This document shows, piece by piece, positions 8,561 through 18,178 of a DNA stretch of 64,000 nucleotides. Source of the DNA: Rhodospirillales bacterium (lineage in GTDB: Bacteria > Pseudomonadota > Alphaproteobacteria > Rhodospirillales > Rhodospirillaceae). The stretch lies in contig JANQEW010000020.1 of assembly GCA_028278135.1 (NCBI GenBank), positions 124,001 to 188,000 on the forward strand, in the 5' to 3' direction. The notes beneath the pieces are model-generated. The model had not been told where the DNA came from, made no database searches, and saw only the letters and a program-made list of their open reading frames with translations. The first letter of the stretch is position 1. Every line of letters begins with the position of its first letter. A program made the translations under genes and the position numbers.

Positions 8561-10029
8561 CTGTGCGAGATTTGTCCTTTCTTGGTTAGCAATGCCAACG
8601 CTGTTGGCGTCTTTAGACCATGCTGATCAGTCAGAGGACTGGGATAGGCGCCGGTGAAACAGGCATCGCAGAATTGAGGCTGTTCGTGCCGGCGGCTTCT
8701 TTCCCCCGTAGCCCGATAGAGACCGTCGAGAGAGATAAAAGCCAGAGAATCTACGCCGAGCACTGCGGTCATTTCCTCAAGCGTGTGGCGGGCAGCCAAG
8801 AGCTTCTCCCGCCGCGGGGTATCAATGCCAAAAAAGCACGGATAGGCCGTAGGCGGTGAAGAGATCCGCATATGTACTTCGACAGCACCTGCCTGTCGCA
8901 CCATATCCACTATTTTCATGGAAGTTGTCCCGCGAACAATAGAATCGTCAACGAGTACAACTCTCTTCCCTCGTAGAACAGGTTTGTTAGGATTATGTTT
9001 GCGCTTGACACCTAGATGACGTGTCCTGTCAGTCGGCTGGATAAAAGTACGGCCAACATAGTGGTTACGAATAATCCCGTATTCAAAAGGCACACCGGAC
9101 TCACTCGAATACCCCATCGCAGCCGGCATACCAGAGTCTGGCACGGGCACCACAACATCAGCCGGGACGTGGCTTTCTCGAGCTAATTCTATGCCAACCC
9201 TTTTGCGGACGGCATAAACACTCAAACCTTCGACGACAGAATCGGGACGAGAAAAATAAACGTATTCGAAGATGCAGAATTGTCTCCGTCGACAGGCAAA
9301 AGGTTTGAGCGAACGCACACCGCCGCAATCTACGACTACCAGTTCTCCTGGATCAATATCGCGGACAAAAGCCGCGCCAATGATATCAAGCGCACAAGTC
9401 TCAGAGGTAATGATATACGCCTTATCAAGGCGACCAAGAACCAGTGGCCGGATTCCTAACGGGTCGCGCACACCAATGAGGGCGTTCCTGATTAAAGCAA
9501 CTAAAGAGTAGGCCCCCTCCACCTGCCGCAAGGCATCAATCATTCTGTCCTCAACGGTGGCACATCGGCTAATGGCAATTAAATGAACGATCACCTCAGT
9601 ATCTGTCGTAGATTGAAACAGACAACCACGCCGGACCAAGGCTCTGTGCAAGGTTGTCGCATTGGTCAGATTACCATTATGGCCGATAGCGAGCCCACCA
9701 AATTCAAAATCAGCAAATAAAGGCTGTATGTTTCGTAATATTGTATCTCCTGAAGTTGCATAACGAACATGACCGATCGCCATGTGCCCAGGCAGACGTT
9801 CGATGACGTCCTCGTTAAAATTCTCCGAGACATGCCCAAGCCCGCGGTGGGAATAGAAGTGTCTGCCATCACAACTCACAATGCCTGCCGCCTCTTGACC
9901 ACGATGCTGCAGAGCATGCAGGCCGAATCCGGTGTGCGCTGCCGCATCAGAATCACAAAAAATGCCAAACACTCCACATGCTTCGTGTAGGTGATCATCA
10001 TAGAGCGGGTTGGTTATCATCAAAGACAT
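8557..10029 (-). CDS. purF: Amidophosphoribosyltransferase
   Basis: It catalyses the first committed purine step, PRPP plus glutamine to 5-phosphoribosylamine. The 490-residue precursor has a 17-residue leader before Cys18 (EACGVFGIF), the nucleophile of the Ntn glutaminase domain exposed by self-cleavage. The phosphoribosyltransferase PRPP loop is VVLVDDSIVRGTT near residue 360. The start codon overlaps the end of a probable cvpA remnant, matching the conserved cvpA-purF order. The downstream SDR overlaps by four bases. Nothing appears damaged. Confidence 0.98.
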   Translation of the reverse strand: MSLMITNPLYDDHLHEACGVFGIFCDSDAAAHTGFGLHALQHRGQEAAGIVSCDGRHFYSHRGLGHVSENFNEDVIERLPGHMAIGHVRYATSGDTILRNIQPLFADFEFGGLAIGHNGNLTNATTLHRALVRRGCLFQSTTDTEVIVHLIAISRCATVEDRMIDALRQVEGAYSLVALIRNALIGVRDPLGIRPLVLGRLDKAYIITSETCALDIIGAAFVRDIDPGELVVVDCGGVRSLKPFACRRRQFCIFEYVYFSRPDSVVEGLSVYAVRKRVGIELARESHVPADVVVPVPDSGMPAAMGYSSESGVPFEYGIIRNHYVGRTFIQPTDRTRHLGVKRKHNPNKPVLRGKRVVLVDDSIVRGTTSMKIVDMVRQAGAVEVHMRISSPPTAYPCFFGIDTPRREKLLAARHTLEEMTAVLGVDSLAFISLDGLYRATGERSRRHEQPQFCDACFTGAYPSPLTDQHGLKTPTALALLTKKGQISHR

Positions 10030-10196
10030 CGCCGTTTCTGTGGAGCCACCAGGGATTCTGGGAGAGGCGACTCATCCGGCAACGCATGAGAGGCCGGCAT
10101 CAGCACAAAACTGTCTTTCTGGCAAACTGGCCTCACCATCACCCACCGGACCGACAGTATTACAAGGCCTACAATGACATCAAGGGGCCTTGTCAT
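10020..10196 (-). pseudogene. cvpA: Probable cvpA remnant between radA and purF
   Basis: The frame starting at 10196 begins RPLDVIVGLVILS...WVMVRP, which resembles the first helix of CvpA membrane proteins (LD-x-hydrophobic-LLSAL...RG). It then jumps within about 25 residues to a proline-rich tail ending at the purF start. CvpA is normally 160-200 residues with four helices, so most of the gene would be deleted. Position is the main support: radA-cvpA-purF is a common alphaproteobacterial order. The resemblance is short, so this could also be a chance hydrophobic stretch. Confidence 0.45.
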
Positions 10197-11616
10197 ATAG
10201 CCTTTCCTGGTCATGGCCCAACGGCCCAACCATTTGCCGAAAAGAGGCAACCACTCTCTGCAAATGGCCTATCTCATAAACCCTTGTCAAAAGCGCTCTA
10301 GAGTGTTGTTCTCTAGAAGGAGAGCGCTGCGGGATCATGGCCTGGGTAAATCCAAGCTTTGCCGCTTCTTTTAACCGCCTCTCCCCCTGAGCAACAGATC
10401 GGACTTCACCCGATAAACCGACCTCGCCGAATACGACCATATCCGCCGCAACAGGCACGTCTGTTGCGGCAGACACAAGGGCCGCAGCAACGGCCAAATC
10501 AGCGGCTGGTTCTGTAATACGTAAGCCACCGGCAACATTCAGATAAACGTCCCGTGTCCCCAAGGCAAGACCACAGCGGACGTCAAGCACGGCCAGCACC
10601 ATGGCTAACCGGTTCCCATCCCAGCCGACGACGGCCCTGCGCGGCGGACTCAGTCCTGCGGGCCCGATCAATGCCTGGATTTCCACCAGCATAGGCCGAG
10701 TACCCTCAATGCCAGCAAAGACACAGCTTCCAGACATGCTGCCACGCCGTTCTGCTAAGAACAGCGCAGACGGATTAGTAACCTCTACTAATCCCTTCTC
10801 AGTCATTTCGAACACACCTATTTCGTTTGTCGGGCCAAATCTGTTCTTCACAGCCCGCAGGATGCGAAACGGATAGTGACGCTCGCCCTCAAAATACAGG
10901 ACCGTATCCACCATGTGTTCCAGCACTCGAGGACCAGCGATCATCCCTTCCTTTGTCACATGACTGACCAAAAACGACACAAACCCGCGCCGTTTAGCCA
11001 AACAAATCAGTTCGTGCCCAGCGGCTCGCACCTGAGAGACAGTTCCGGGCGCAGACTCAAGGGTATCAACAAACATAGTCTGGATAGAATCTATCACCAG
11101 CACAACTGGTACCATGGGTTTTGCCCAGTCTAATGTCACAAGGATATCGCGGACATTTGTCGCAGCAGCTAACTCGACACCTGTCTTGGCCAATCCCAGA
11201 CGAATAGCCCGCAGCCGCACTTGATCTATGGCCTCCTCGCCAGAGATATAAATCGTGCGAACACGCACTGACCCTTCTGCCTGCCCCGACAGCGCAGCAC
11301 AGACCTGCAGTAGCAGCGTGGACTTCCCGATACCGGGATCACCACCAACCAATAGGACAGAACCAGCCACCAGGCCTTTGCCACATACTCTGTCTAGTTC
11401 TCCAATACCCGTCAGCAGACGCTGTGGCCTTTCCCCTGTGCTCTCGAGTCCAAAGAGCGTCAGAGAGCGCCCACCACTTGTTGGGCTGACTCCCCTTGGC
11501 TTAACGACGAGTCTCGTCTCCTCGACAAGACTATTCCAACTGCCACACAGACTACAACGGCCAGTCCACTGGATATGTGATGCACCGCAGGACTGACACA
11601 CAAACTCTTGTCTCAT
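10180..11616 (-). CDS. radA: DNA repair protein RadA
   Basis: RadA is a RecA-like, DnaB-type ATPase that extends recombination intermediates and helps process branched DNA. The 478 residues show an N-terminal C4 zinc finger (CQSCG...CSLCG), Walker A GGDPGIGKSTLL near residue 87, Walker B VLVIDSIQTM, the diagnostic KNRFG near 250, and a C-terminal Lon-like domain. Its 3' end overlaps the first codons of the cvpA remnant. The protein appears intact, which matters because the window contains many tandem duplications that might otherwise suggest loss of recombination functions. Confidence 0.97.
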   Translation of the reverse strand: MRQEFVCQSCGASHIQWTGRCSLCGSWNSLVEETRLVVKPRGVSPTSGGRSLTLFGLESTGERPQRLLTGIGELDRVCGKGLVAGSVLLVGGDPGIGKSTLLLQVCAALSGQAEGSVRVRTIYISGEEAIDQVRLRAIRLGLAKTGVELAAATNVRDILVTLDWAKPMVPVVLVIDSIQTMFVDTLESAPGTVSQVRAAGHELICLAKRRGFVSFLVSHVTKEGMIAGPRVLEHMVDTVLYFEGERHYPFRILRAVKNRFGPTNEIGVFEMTEKGLVEVTNPSALFLAERRGSMSGSCVFAGIEGTRPMLVEIQALIGPAGLSPPRRAVVGWDGNRLAMVLAVLDVRCGLALGTRDVYLNVAGGLRITEPAADLAVAAALVSAATDVPVAADMVVFGEVGLSGEVRSVAQGERRLKEAAKLGFTQAMIPQRSPSREQHSRALLTRVYEIGHLQRVVASFRQMVGPLGHDQERLYDKAP

Positions 11617-11638
11617 AGGTTAGAGAAGGGGCCACGGT

Positions 11639-12319
11639 TCAGTCAGCGCCGATAGAGTCGGCCAAGAACGTCGCCGTGTGCAACCACGCCTCCGCTGCGC
11701 AGTTCTTTTGGAAATCAGCACGTTCGTCACAATTGAAGCCGTGACCGGCCTCGTAAAAATGATAGTGTACTTCTGGGTGAGCGTCTGTAATCACCTTCTG
11801 ATCTGCTACAGAAATGATAGAGTCGTGACGGCCAAAGTGCATCATCACCGGACAGACGGGACGCTCTTCAAGAAATTGGACAATCTGTCCACCGTAGTAA
11901 CAGACAGCAACATGAAAGGGCAATCGACAAGCAGAGAGCCACGCCAGCGATCCACCCCAACAGAATCCCACTATGCTTACTTTTCTCGTCGTAGAAGAGA
12001 CGAAAGTGCGTGTGGCCTCGATGTCGCGAAGTGGCTTGTCCCACCCTAAAGCCAAACGCAAAGCGCGGCCGTGGGCTAGGTCATCCTCACCGTAGCCTAG
12101 GGCAACAGCAGGTTCCAGCCTGTCGAAGAGAGCGGGAGCGATTGCTACGTAACCCTGTTCTTCCGCAAAACGATTGACTGTAGCGCAAATGTGGCGGTTA
12201 ACACCGAAAACCTCCTGGACCACTACTACGCCTCCCCGCGGCGTTCCTGTTGGCCACGCCACGTAGGCTTCAAAACGATGTTCGTCACGTGCCGCCAATC
12301 TAATCATTTCTCCCATCAT
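11639..12319 (-). CDS. Dienelactone hydrolase family protein
   Basis: An alpha/beta hydrolase of 226 residues. The nucleophile elbow is GFCWGG, with Cys instead of Ser as in true dienelactone hydrolases. The acid lies in HFGRHDSII and the His in AGHGFNC. It starts by a four-base overlap with the lipB stop, so it is probably translated from the same message. The family hydrolyses dienelactone in chloroaromatic breakdown, but many members are general carboxylesterases. No other aromatic-degradation gene is nearby, so the substrate cannot be assigned. Confidence 0.92.
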   Translation of the reverse strand: MMGEMIRLAARDEHRFEAYVAWPTGTPRGGVVVVQEVFGVNRHICATVNRFAEEQGYVAIAPALFDRLEPAVALGYGEDDLAHGRALRLALGWDKPLRDIEATRTFVSSTTRKVSIVGFCWGGSLAWLSACRLPFHVAVCYYGGQIVQFLEERPVCPVMMHFGRHDSIISVADQKVITDAHPEVHYHFYEAGHGFNCDERADFQKNCAAEAWLHTATFLADSIGAD

Positions 12320-13083
12320 TTTTCTCCCGTACGGAAAGTCTTCTCCCCAAAGGCATATTCACCCAATTGAGAGACTTTTTGATAGGCTGCTGGATCGGCG
12401 CCCCTCTGCATCTGAGAAGTGCCAGTCTGCATCTCTTCAGGAAAAACATTCCAAAAAGAATCACGCAATGCTTTATCTACTGTTGCAAAAGACACGTTTC
12501 TCCCAATAGCGGCTAGGGAGGTCACGCCATAGGTCGCAAGGCCACAGGGCACGATGCCACTGAAGTGTTCGAGCTCAGGGTCCACGTTGAGAGCAATGCC
12601 GTGGAAGCTGATCCAGCGTCGCAGCCGTATCCCAATGGCAGCAATTTTCTCCTCGCGTCCATCATCCCGCGCTACCCATATACCGACCCGACCAGATCGC
12701 CGTATGCCCGCGACTCCGAGCTGGACTAACGCCCCTATGACCCAGGTTTCCAGTGCCTTGACAAAGCGATGCAGGTCAGCGCCGCGAGCGCCCACGTTGA
12801 GCATCACGTAAGCTACCCGTTGGCCAGGACCATGATAAGTGTACCGCCCCCCACGGCCGCTGCGGTAAACAGGAAAACGATCCGCCTGCAGCAATTCCTC
12901 AGCAACGGCACTGGTCCCGGCCGTATACGCAGATGGGTGTTCCACTAGCCATACGAGCTCAGCTGCTTTCCCAGCAGCAATAGCATTGACCCGCGTTTCC
13001 ATCGCTGCCACCGCCTCAGGGTATGGAACAGGCTCAGGAGAGGTATACCATTCCACCATGGCTCTATCTGTATCTGTCCTCAT
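12316..13083 (-). CDS. lipB: Octanoyl-[acyl-carrier-protein]:protein octanoyltransferase
   Basis: LipB moves the octanoyl group from acyl carrier protein to lipoyl domains, the step before LipA inserts sulphur. In 255 residues there are the family signature [11 protein letters not shown] near 80, the RRW[10 protein letters not shown] segment, and the acyl-thioester Cys in GIVPCGL, with the Lys of EEKIAAIG completing the dyad. It is the first gene of a pair with the hydrolase. lipA is not in the window. Confidence 0.97.
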   Translation of the reverse strand: MRTDTDRAMVEWYTSPEPVPYPEAVAAMETRVNAIAAGKAAELVWLVEHPSAYTAGTSAVAEELLQADRFPVYRSGRGGRYTYHGPGQRVAYVMLNVGARGADLHRFVKALETWVIGALVQLGVAGIRRSGRVGIWVARDDGREEKIAAIGIRLRRWISFHGIALNVDPELEHFSGIVPCGLATYGVTSLAAIGRNVSFATVDKALRDSFWNVFPEEMQTGTSQMQRGADPAAYQKVSQLGEYAFGEKTFRTGEK

Positions 13084-13213
13084 GTCTCTTTCCTGTCCTT
13101 CAGATTATTCACTCTGTCTCCAAGACACCAATTCCAACTTGCCAGAATCATATTGATTTGATATGTGGGCACTCGCGCCATAGGCAGACAAAAGCCCTGG
13201 CGGGATCGCATCT

Positions 13214-13300
13214 GCGGTCGTGGCGGAACTGGTAGACGCGCAGCGTTGAGGGCGCTGTGGAGGGAACTCCGTGGAAGTTCGAGTCTTCTCGACCGCACCA
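13214..13300 (+). tRNA. tRNA-Leu(GAG)
   Basis: An 87-base class II tRNA. The acceptor GCGGTCG pairs with CGACCGC and CCA is encoded at the end. The anticodon stem CAGCG/CGCTG closes a TTGAGGG loop, giving anticodon GAG. A long variable arm (TGGAGGGAACTCCG) and AGTTCGAGTC T loop are present. Confidence 0.97.
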
Positions 13301-13436
13301 GATTGAACATATGCGTGGACTGAGCATGTGCGTTGCACAGGTGCAGTATCGTCTCGTCACCCGATGTAGACACTAGACACGTCCTGCCGGAATCCAGCAG
13401 GGACGACTGGTCTGCGAGGGTGGACACAGAGGTGTC

Positions 13437-14843
13437 GTGGCTGGAACGATGGACGAGCGAGTTATACCGCCTTCCCCTCTCCTTTCTAGTGAGGAGGCTC
13501 TGGGCCTGCATAACAGGGATGAGCTGGTGCGTGCGGTGGCAGAAGCCCTTGCGAAAAGTCAGTTGGAAGACGTACGTACCTTAGTCAGCAATCTGCATTA
13601 TTCCGATGGAGCCCGTCTCTTTGAACGTCTCAGCGCTGACCAGCGCCGTGCGCTAATTGACGTCATGCGACTCGATTTTGATGCTGAAATTCTATGCGCT
13701 CTCGATGGAACGGTGCGCGAAGAAGTCATCGCTTCTCTAGGCTTTACTGACCTAGCTGCAGCCCTGCGTGAACTCGATTCTGACGACGCAGTTCATCTGA
13801 TGAGTCACCTGAGTGAGGACGAGCAAGCTCACGTATTGGCCGCCCTACCCATTGAGGATAGGACTATTGTCACACAAGGTTTGTCCTACCCGGAATACTC
13901 AGCTGGTCGTCTGATGCAGCGTGAACTAGTAGCGGTGCCTGCCTACTGGACTGTCGGCCAGACAATTGATTACTTACGTGAAAACCAGAATCTGCCAGAG
14001 GAATTCTATGACTTTTACGTGGTGGACCCGCGGCACAGGCCTGCAGGCAGGGTTGCTTTGAGTCGTTTGCTGCGAACATGTCAGCCAGTGCGGCTGCAGG
14101 AAATCCTCGATCCAGCCGTGCAGTCAATCGCCGTGACGATGGATCAGGAGGAGGTCGCTGTCTTATTCCGGGAGCATGATCTTGTTTCCGCTCCCGTGGT
14201 AGACCGTTCTGGCAGACTTGTTGGCGTGGTCACGGTGGATGATGTGGTCGACGTCATAGACGAAGAAGCCGCTGACGATATGCTAAGGCTGGGAGGCGTT
14301 GCGGAGCCTGATCTCTATCAAGCCGTTATAGACACGACACGTTCTCGTTTCAACTGGCTCTTAGTCAATCTTGGGACTGCCGTTCTTACTTCAAGTGTCA
14401 TTGGCCTGTTTGATGCGGCTATTGAGCAGCTCGTCACACTCGCAGTGCTCATGCCAATCGTCGCTTCCATGGGTGGAAACGCCGGGACGCAAACATTGAC
14501 AATTGCCATACGTGCACTGGCTACACGAGAATTGAGCACTGCGAACGCCAAAAGGGTTCTCGGCAAGGAGATTTTGGTGGCTAGCTTGAACGGAGTACTC
14601 TTCGCTGTCATCCTTGGTGTCGTGACCTTGGTCCGTTTTGGGATCTTAGAAATCAGTCTAGTCATTGCCGCAGCGCTTGTTATCAATATGACATGTGCTG
14701 GTTTTGCTGGCTTTCTCGTGCCACTGGGTTTTGAACGGATGAAAATAGATCCGGCAGTGGCTTCACCGGCTTTTGTGACGACGGTGACAGACGTGGTCGG
14801 TTTCTTCGCTTTTCTGGGTCTCGCAACCTGGCTCTTGCTGTAG
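13437..14843 (+). CDS. mgtE: Magnesium transporter MgtE
   Basis: A 468-residue Mg2+ channel of the MgtE/SLC41 class. The order is an N-terminal superhelical domain rich in DDAVHLMSHL-type repeats, two CBS domains (around residues 150-265, including VVDRSGRLVGVVTVDDVVDV), then five membrane helices. The pore signature PIVASMGGNAGTQ is near residue 345. The GTG at 13437 has AGAGG a few bases upstream and is preferred to the ATG twelve bases later. It converges on a small membrane-protein frame whose 3' end overlaps it by 81 bases. Confidence 0.97.
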   Translation: MAGTMDERVIPPSPLLSSEEALGLHNRDELVRAVAEALAKSQLEDVRTLVSNLHYSDGARLFERLSADQRRALIDVMRLDFDAEILCALDGTVREEVIASLGFTDLAAALRELDSDDAVHLMSHLSEDEQAHVLAALPIEDRTIVTQGLSYPEYSAGRLMQRELVAVPAYWTVGQTIDYLRENQNLPEEFYDFYVVDPRHRPAGRVALSRLLRTCQPVRLQEILDPAVQSIAVTMDQEEVAVLFREHDLVSAPVVDRSGRLVGVVTVDDVVDVIDEEAADDMLRLGGVAEPDLYQAVIDTTRSRFNWLLVNLGTAVLTSSVIGLFDAAIEQLVTLAVLMPIVASMGGNAGTQTLTIAIRALATRELSTANAKRVLGKEILVASLNGVLFAVILGVVTLVRFGILEISLVIAAALVINMTCAGFAGFLVPLGFERMKIDPAVASPAFVTTVTDVVGFFAFLGLATWLLL

Positions 14844-15137
14844 ATTGCGCTGCCAAAGCCGGGAAGGCGTGTGCTTATTGTTGTGGTCGCTTGCCATCTG
14901 GCCATCAGCTGCATCCCCAGCAGGGTTTTGTGGTGTCGGTGGGAAAGACAGAACGAGGAGTACACCGATGCCTACAGTTATTCCTAGTATCATCGCAAAC
15001 ACCACATAGTACCCAACAAATACTGTCATCAGAACCGTGATGAGAAGGCTCGTACTCAGAGAGAAAATAAAGCGATGTCGTGCCAGAATCCCAAGGCGAT
15101 TGGCGCTGCGCTCTTGTCGTGTAGCCAGGGTGCCCAC
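14763..15137 (-). CDS. Possible small membrane protein (DUF485-like), overlapping mgtE tail-to-tail
   Basis: A 124-residue frame with GTG start and GGAGG nine bases upstream. The first half has a basic LARHRF segment and two hydrophobic helices (about residues 25-50 and 53-68, LGITVGIGVLLVLSF), loosely like DUF485 proteins that accompany acetate permease. The C-terminal half is polar and lies antisense to mgtE, which suggests the original stop was lost and the frame reads on. No actP gene is adjacent. It could be a decaying gene or chance. Confidence 0.35.
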   Translation of the reverse strand: MGTLATRQERSANRLGILARHRFIFSLSTSLLITVLMTVFVGYYVVFAMILGITVGIGVLLVLSFPPTPQNPAGDAADGQMASDHNNKHTPSRLWQRNLQQEPGCETQKSEETDHVCHRRHKSR

Positions 15138-15757
15138 TGCACGTGCCCTCCCCGTATCAGCAAGAAGTCGCCGTGACTCTCTCCTCAGCAGGGGCCTGGA
15201 TGATGGCTTCTGCTATTTTTTTGGCGATGCTTTTGAAGGGAATTTACCACATCCCCATGTTTTCAGCCAGTCTTGCGACCATTCAAGCCGATCTCTGTTC
15301 ACGCCGTTGGGAAAGCAGAGGATGCGACGGAGAAAGGTCATACCTGTAATACCTGAAAAGATAAGACCTCAAAAGGTCATCAAATGATGCATGACGGTCA
15401 TCTCTTCGCTGTCGTCTGTCGTCATGACCCTGTGGTCCCTGTTGCACAGTCGCCGGCGTTTTATAGCGGTGTGGTTCAGAAAGACATTCCTAAGGTTGTT
15501 TAGGGCGTTCTGGATTCTCTGTCTCTACCGCTCTACGGCAATGTCCGTTGGTGGTCAGATGGTTCTTACCAGACTGATCATCCTGTCATCATGTATGTGG
15601 TGCCGCCCGCTTTTGTCGTGAGTGGATGTCTTCTGAGATGTGCGTGATGGGTCTCCCGTCATCATGCCCACGTCCCAGTCTCACGACATCTGCGCGGGTT
15701 GCTTCTCATGCAGAAGAGCAGGAAGAACGCAGTGTGAAAGCCTGTATCAGTGACCGT
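15138..15757. other. 620-base region without a recognisable gene
   Basis: I translated both strands by eye and found only short frames broken by stops. One plus-strand frame near 15386-15610 reads for some distance with a single stop and could be a worn pseudogene, but I do not recognise a family. The end nearest the helicase is its 3' flank. No tRNA, hairpin with T tract or array is evident. Confidence 0.4.
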
Positions 15758-17815
15758 CTAGGGCACGGCTTTTTCAGGAGACGGATCTGTCTGGTCCCCT
15801 AATATCTTGGGAGCGATGACGGCAGATTCGTGACTGTGACTCCCCTTTTTCCCTAGCTTCGTCCTGTCCGGTGCGGCGGCTTTCGTCGTACGACGGGTAA
15901 GGGCGGGGGCAACGGCTGTGTCAACAGATTCTTCTGTCATCCCTTCAGGGGGAGGAGTCTGCCTGCGGCGCCGTGTGGTGGTCGCCCTACTCTCATGAGA
16001 TCCCGTTGTCTTCCTGGAGACGGGCCGACCCCTCTTAATTGTTGGTGGACTTTTTGCCGTGGCCGTGCCTGCAGCCGTGTCGCTGATCATTCCCTTCCTC
16101 TTACTGGGTCGACCTCTTTTTTTCTGACTCACAGCCGTTTCAGAAGGTACGGAATCAGAAGAATCCCCTGCTGCTGCAGCCGCAGCAGCAGTACCAGGGG
16201 GCTCTGTAGAAGCATGATGCTCTTGATGCTCTGTGACAACTTCTTCCGCTGATGCAACTTCTTCCGCTGATGAGGCCGCAGCGGTTGTCTTGCGGCCGCT
16301 CACGACAGCTGCTCTCTCTCCTGCTGCTCTGCCACCTCTGCCACCGTTCATGCGCGTCGCATTGGGGCCCGCTCGTGTGACACTGACTGCCTTCCTGACT
16401 GCATGATGAGAGGAGTCCGAAACTTTTGCCTGATGCTCCAGGGCATTGACGAGAAAGAAAGCGGGCACGTGATCCCCAAACCCTAACACATCCTCAGAAT
16501 GCTCCATCGTTAGAACACCCGTATTTTGCGATCTCTCAATTAAGTAATCCTGGATTAATTGTTCTGTTAATTTATTTTGTCTCTCTTTGCTAGTATCTTT
16601 TTTTCTCTTGACACCTACACATGTTCTATTTGCTTTTTGCATCCTTTTTCGGTGCTCGCTGACACCCGCCACTTCATCAAGGTCATCATCCATGTCATCG
16701 TCATCTACCATGACACGTGGAATCTGATGTCCGATTAATTTCTCAATGGCCACCACATAATGGCTGTCCTCAGGCACAGCAATAGTGAGAGCATGCCCAC
16801 TCATACCGGCTCTTCCAGTACGGCCGATACGATGGATATAGTCTTCGGCATGAATAGGAACATCAAAATTAAAAACGTGTGATAACGCCGTGATATCGAT
16901 TCCGCGGGCAGCGACGTCAGAGCATACGAGGAGAGAGATCTCTCCAGATCTAAACTGTTCCAGCGTGTCAGTGCGTAGAGATTGCAGCAGATCGCCATGC
17001 AGCATGCCAGCCGGAAACCCATGTTTGATGAGCGAGCGGTGTAGAACACAGATGTCGCGCTTACGGTTACAAAAGATAAATGCACTCCTTACCTCTTCCT
17101 TACGGAGAAAGTAACGCAACACTTCATCTTTTGCATGAGAATTTACAACTACTAAAGCTTGCACAACACCATCAGCTGGTTGTGCTGGCGGTGCAGCGTG
17201 AATTTCCCGTGGTTCGTTCAGGAAAAGATCAGCCAGACGCTTCACTTCAGATGGCATGGTAGCGGAGAAAAACAGGGTTTGCCGTCTGCGCGGTAAAAGA
17301 GTAACGATGCGCTCCACATCGGGAATGAATCCCATGTCAAGCATGCGATCAGCTTCGTCTATCACTAGGATGCGAACATCAGACAGGAGAACATGGCCAC
17401 GTTGAAACAAATCCAACAGGCGCCCTGGGGTCGCGATCAAGACATCAACACCGCGATCTAGCAGTCTGATCTGGGCCGTGACGGACTCACCACCGACGAG
17501 CAGTGCCATACTGAGGCTGTGATAGCACCCATAACGGGCAAAACTTTTTGCCACCTGCGCCGCCAGTTCCCGCGTTGGCGTTAGAAGCAGCGCTCGTGGC
17601 ATGCGAGCCCGCGTTCTCCCCTGCGCGAGAATCTCTATCATAGGCAGGGTGAAAGAGGCTGTCTTCCCCGTACCAGTTTGGGCGATTCCCAACACATCCT
17701 TACCCATAAAGACGACTGGAATCGCCTGTGCTTGGATGGGTGTTGGGGTAGTATAACCAACTTCAGCGAGGGCCTTGAGGGTTTCAGGGCCTAGGCCCAA
17801 TGAGCAAAAACTCAT
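15758..17815 (-). CDS. DEAD-box RNA helicase with long basic, AT-hook-containing tail
   Basis: The first 380 or so residues form a RhlE-like helicase core: Q motif TPTPIQAQAIP, motif I AQTGTGKT, PTRELA, DEAD, SAT in FFSATMP, and HRIGRTGRAG. It unwinds structured RNA, for example in ribosome assembly or cold adaptation. The remaining 300 residues are unusual. They contain an acidic DDDDMDDDLDE run, an alanine block, an in-frame 18-bp duplication, and two KRGRP cores flanked by basic residues (near residues 567 and 593) that match AT-hook DNA-binding motifs. The tail is low complexity and probably disordered. No operon partner is visible. Confidence 0.93.
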   Translation of the reverse strand: MSFCSLGLGPETLKALAEVGYTTPTPIQAQAIPVVFMGKDVLGIAQTGTGKTASFTLPMIEILAQGRTRARMPRALLLTPTRELAAQVAKSFARYGCYHSLSMALLVGGESVTAQIRLLDRGVDVLIATPGRLLDLFQRGHVLLSDVRILVIDEADRMLDMGFIPDVERIVTLLPRRRQTLFFSATMPSEVKRLADLFLNEPREIHAAPPAQPADGVVQALVVVNSHAKDEVLRYFLRKEEVRSAFIFCNRKRDICVLHRSLIKHGFPAGMLHGDLLQSLRTDTLEQFRSGEISLLVCSDVAARGIDITALSHVFNFDVPIHAEDYIHRIGRTGRAGMSGHALTIAVPEDSHYVVAIEKLIGHQIPRVMVDDDDMDDDLDEVAGVSEHRKRMQKANRTCVGVKRKKDTSKERQNKLTEQLIQDYLIERSQNTGVLTMEHSEDVLGFGDHVPAFFLVNALEHQAKVSDSSHHAVRKAVSVTRAGPNATRMNGGRGGRAAGERAAVVSGRKTTAAASSAEEVASAEEVVTEHQEHHASTEPPGTAAAAAAAGDSSDSVPSETAVSQKKRGRPSKRKGMISDTAAGTATAKSPPTIKRGRPVSRKTTGSHESRATTTRRRRQTPPPEGMTEESVDTAVAPALTRRTTKAAAPDRTKLGKKGSHSHESAVIAPKILGDQTDPSPEKAVP
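16237..16272. repeat. 18-bp perfect tandem duplication, in frame in helicase tail
   Basis: CAACTTCTTCCGCTGATG occurs twice head-to-tail (16237-16254 and 16255-16272). It encodes a repeated SAEEV-type hexapeptide in the DEAD-box protein. Confidence 0.95.
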
Positions 17816-18178
17816 CGGCTATACGCGAAAAGAGTAAGAAACAATCCGATACGGAAGACTCATGCAACACCCCACGCTGCTCCACATGCACATGCAAATC
17901 CTGCAGAGTATATAGCAGACCTATATGATATGATCTCATATAATCTAATCTCTCATATAATCTAATCTAAGTAATCGAATCTAAGATGGCTTGCGAATCT
18001 GTCAATCCCCGCCAGCCCTTCCTTGCCACAGCACTGCCTACCTAGCTAGCGAGGCTCGCGATGTACCAGAGTGCCAAATCTCTGTTTTGCTCGTCCGTTA
18101 GTCAGGAGGCCAGAAGCCTTCGACAGTTCATGGGCGGGAGAGGCTTTTGAAGAATCCTTTTGAAGGAGAAGACACTCC
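17816..18178. other. 363-base AT-rich gap upstream of the helicase and isochorismatase genes
   Basis: Divergent promoter region for the helicase (minus) and hydrolase (plus). It holds the 17-bp tandem repeat listed separately plus a diverged third copy. No protein or RNA gene is recognised. AAGGAG lies upstream of the hydrolase start. Confidence 0.5.
17935..17968. repeat. 17-bp perfect tandem duplication
   Basis: CTCATATAATCTAATCT is present twice without a spacer, followed by the related AAGTAATCGAATCT. The AT-rich unit contains a TATAAT core in each copy, so a duplicated -10-like element is possible. Confidence 0.95.

Noticed and set aside
14318-14965. Minus-strand open frame of 215 codons opposite mgtE
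   Set aside because: It is Ser/Thr/Arg-rich with no recognisable motif, fully antisense to the conserved MgtE membrane domain.
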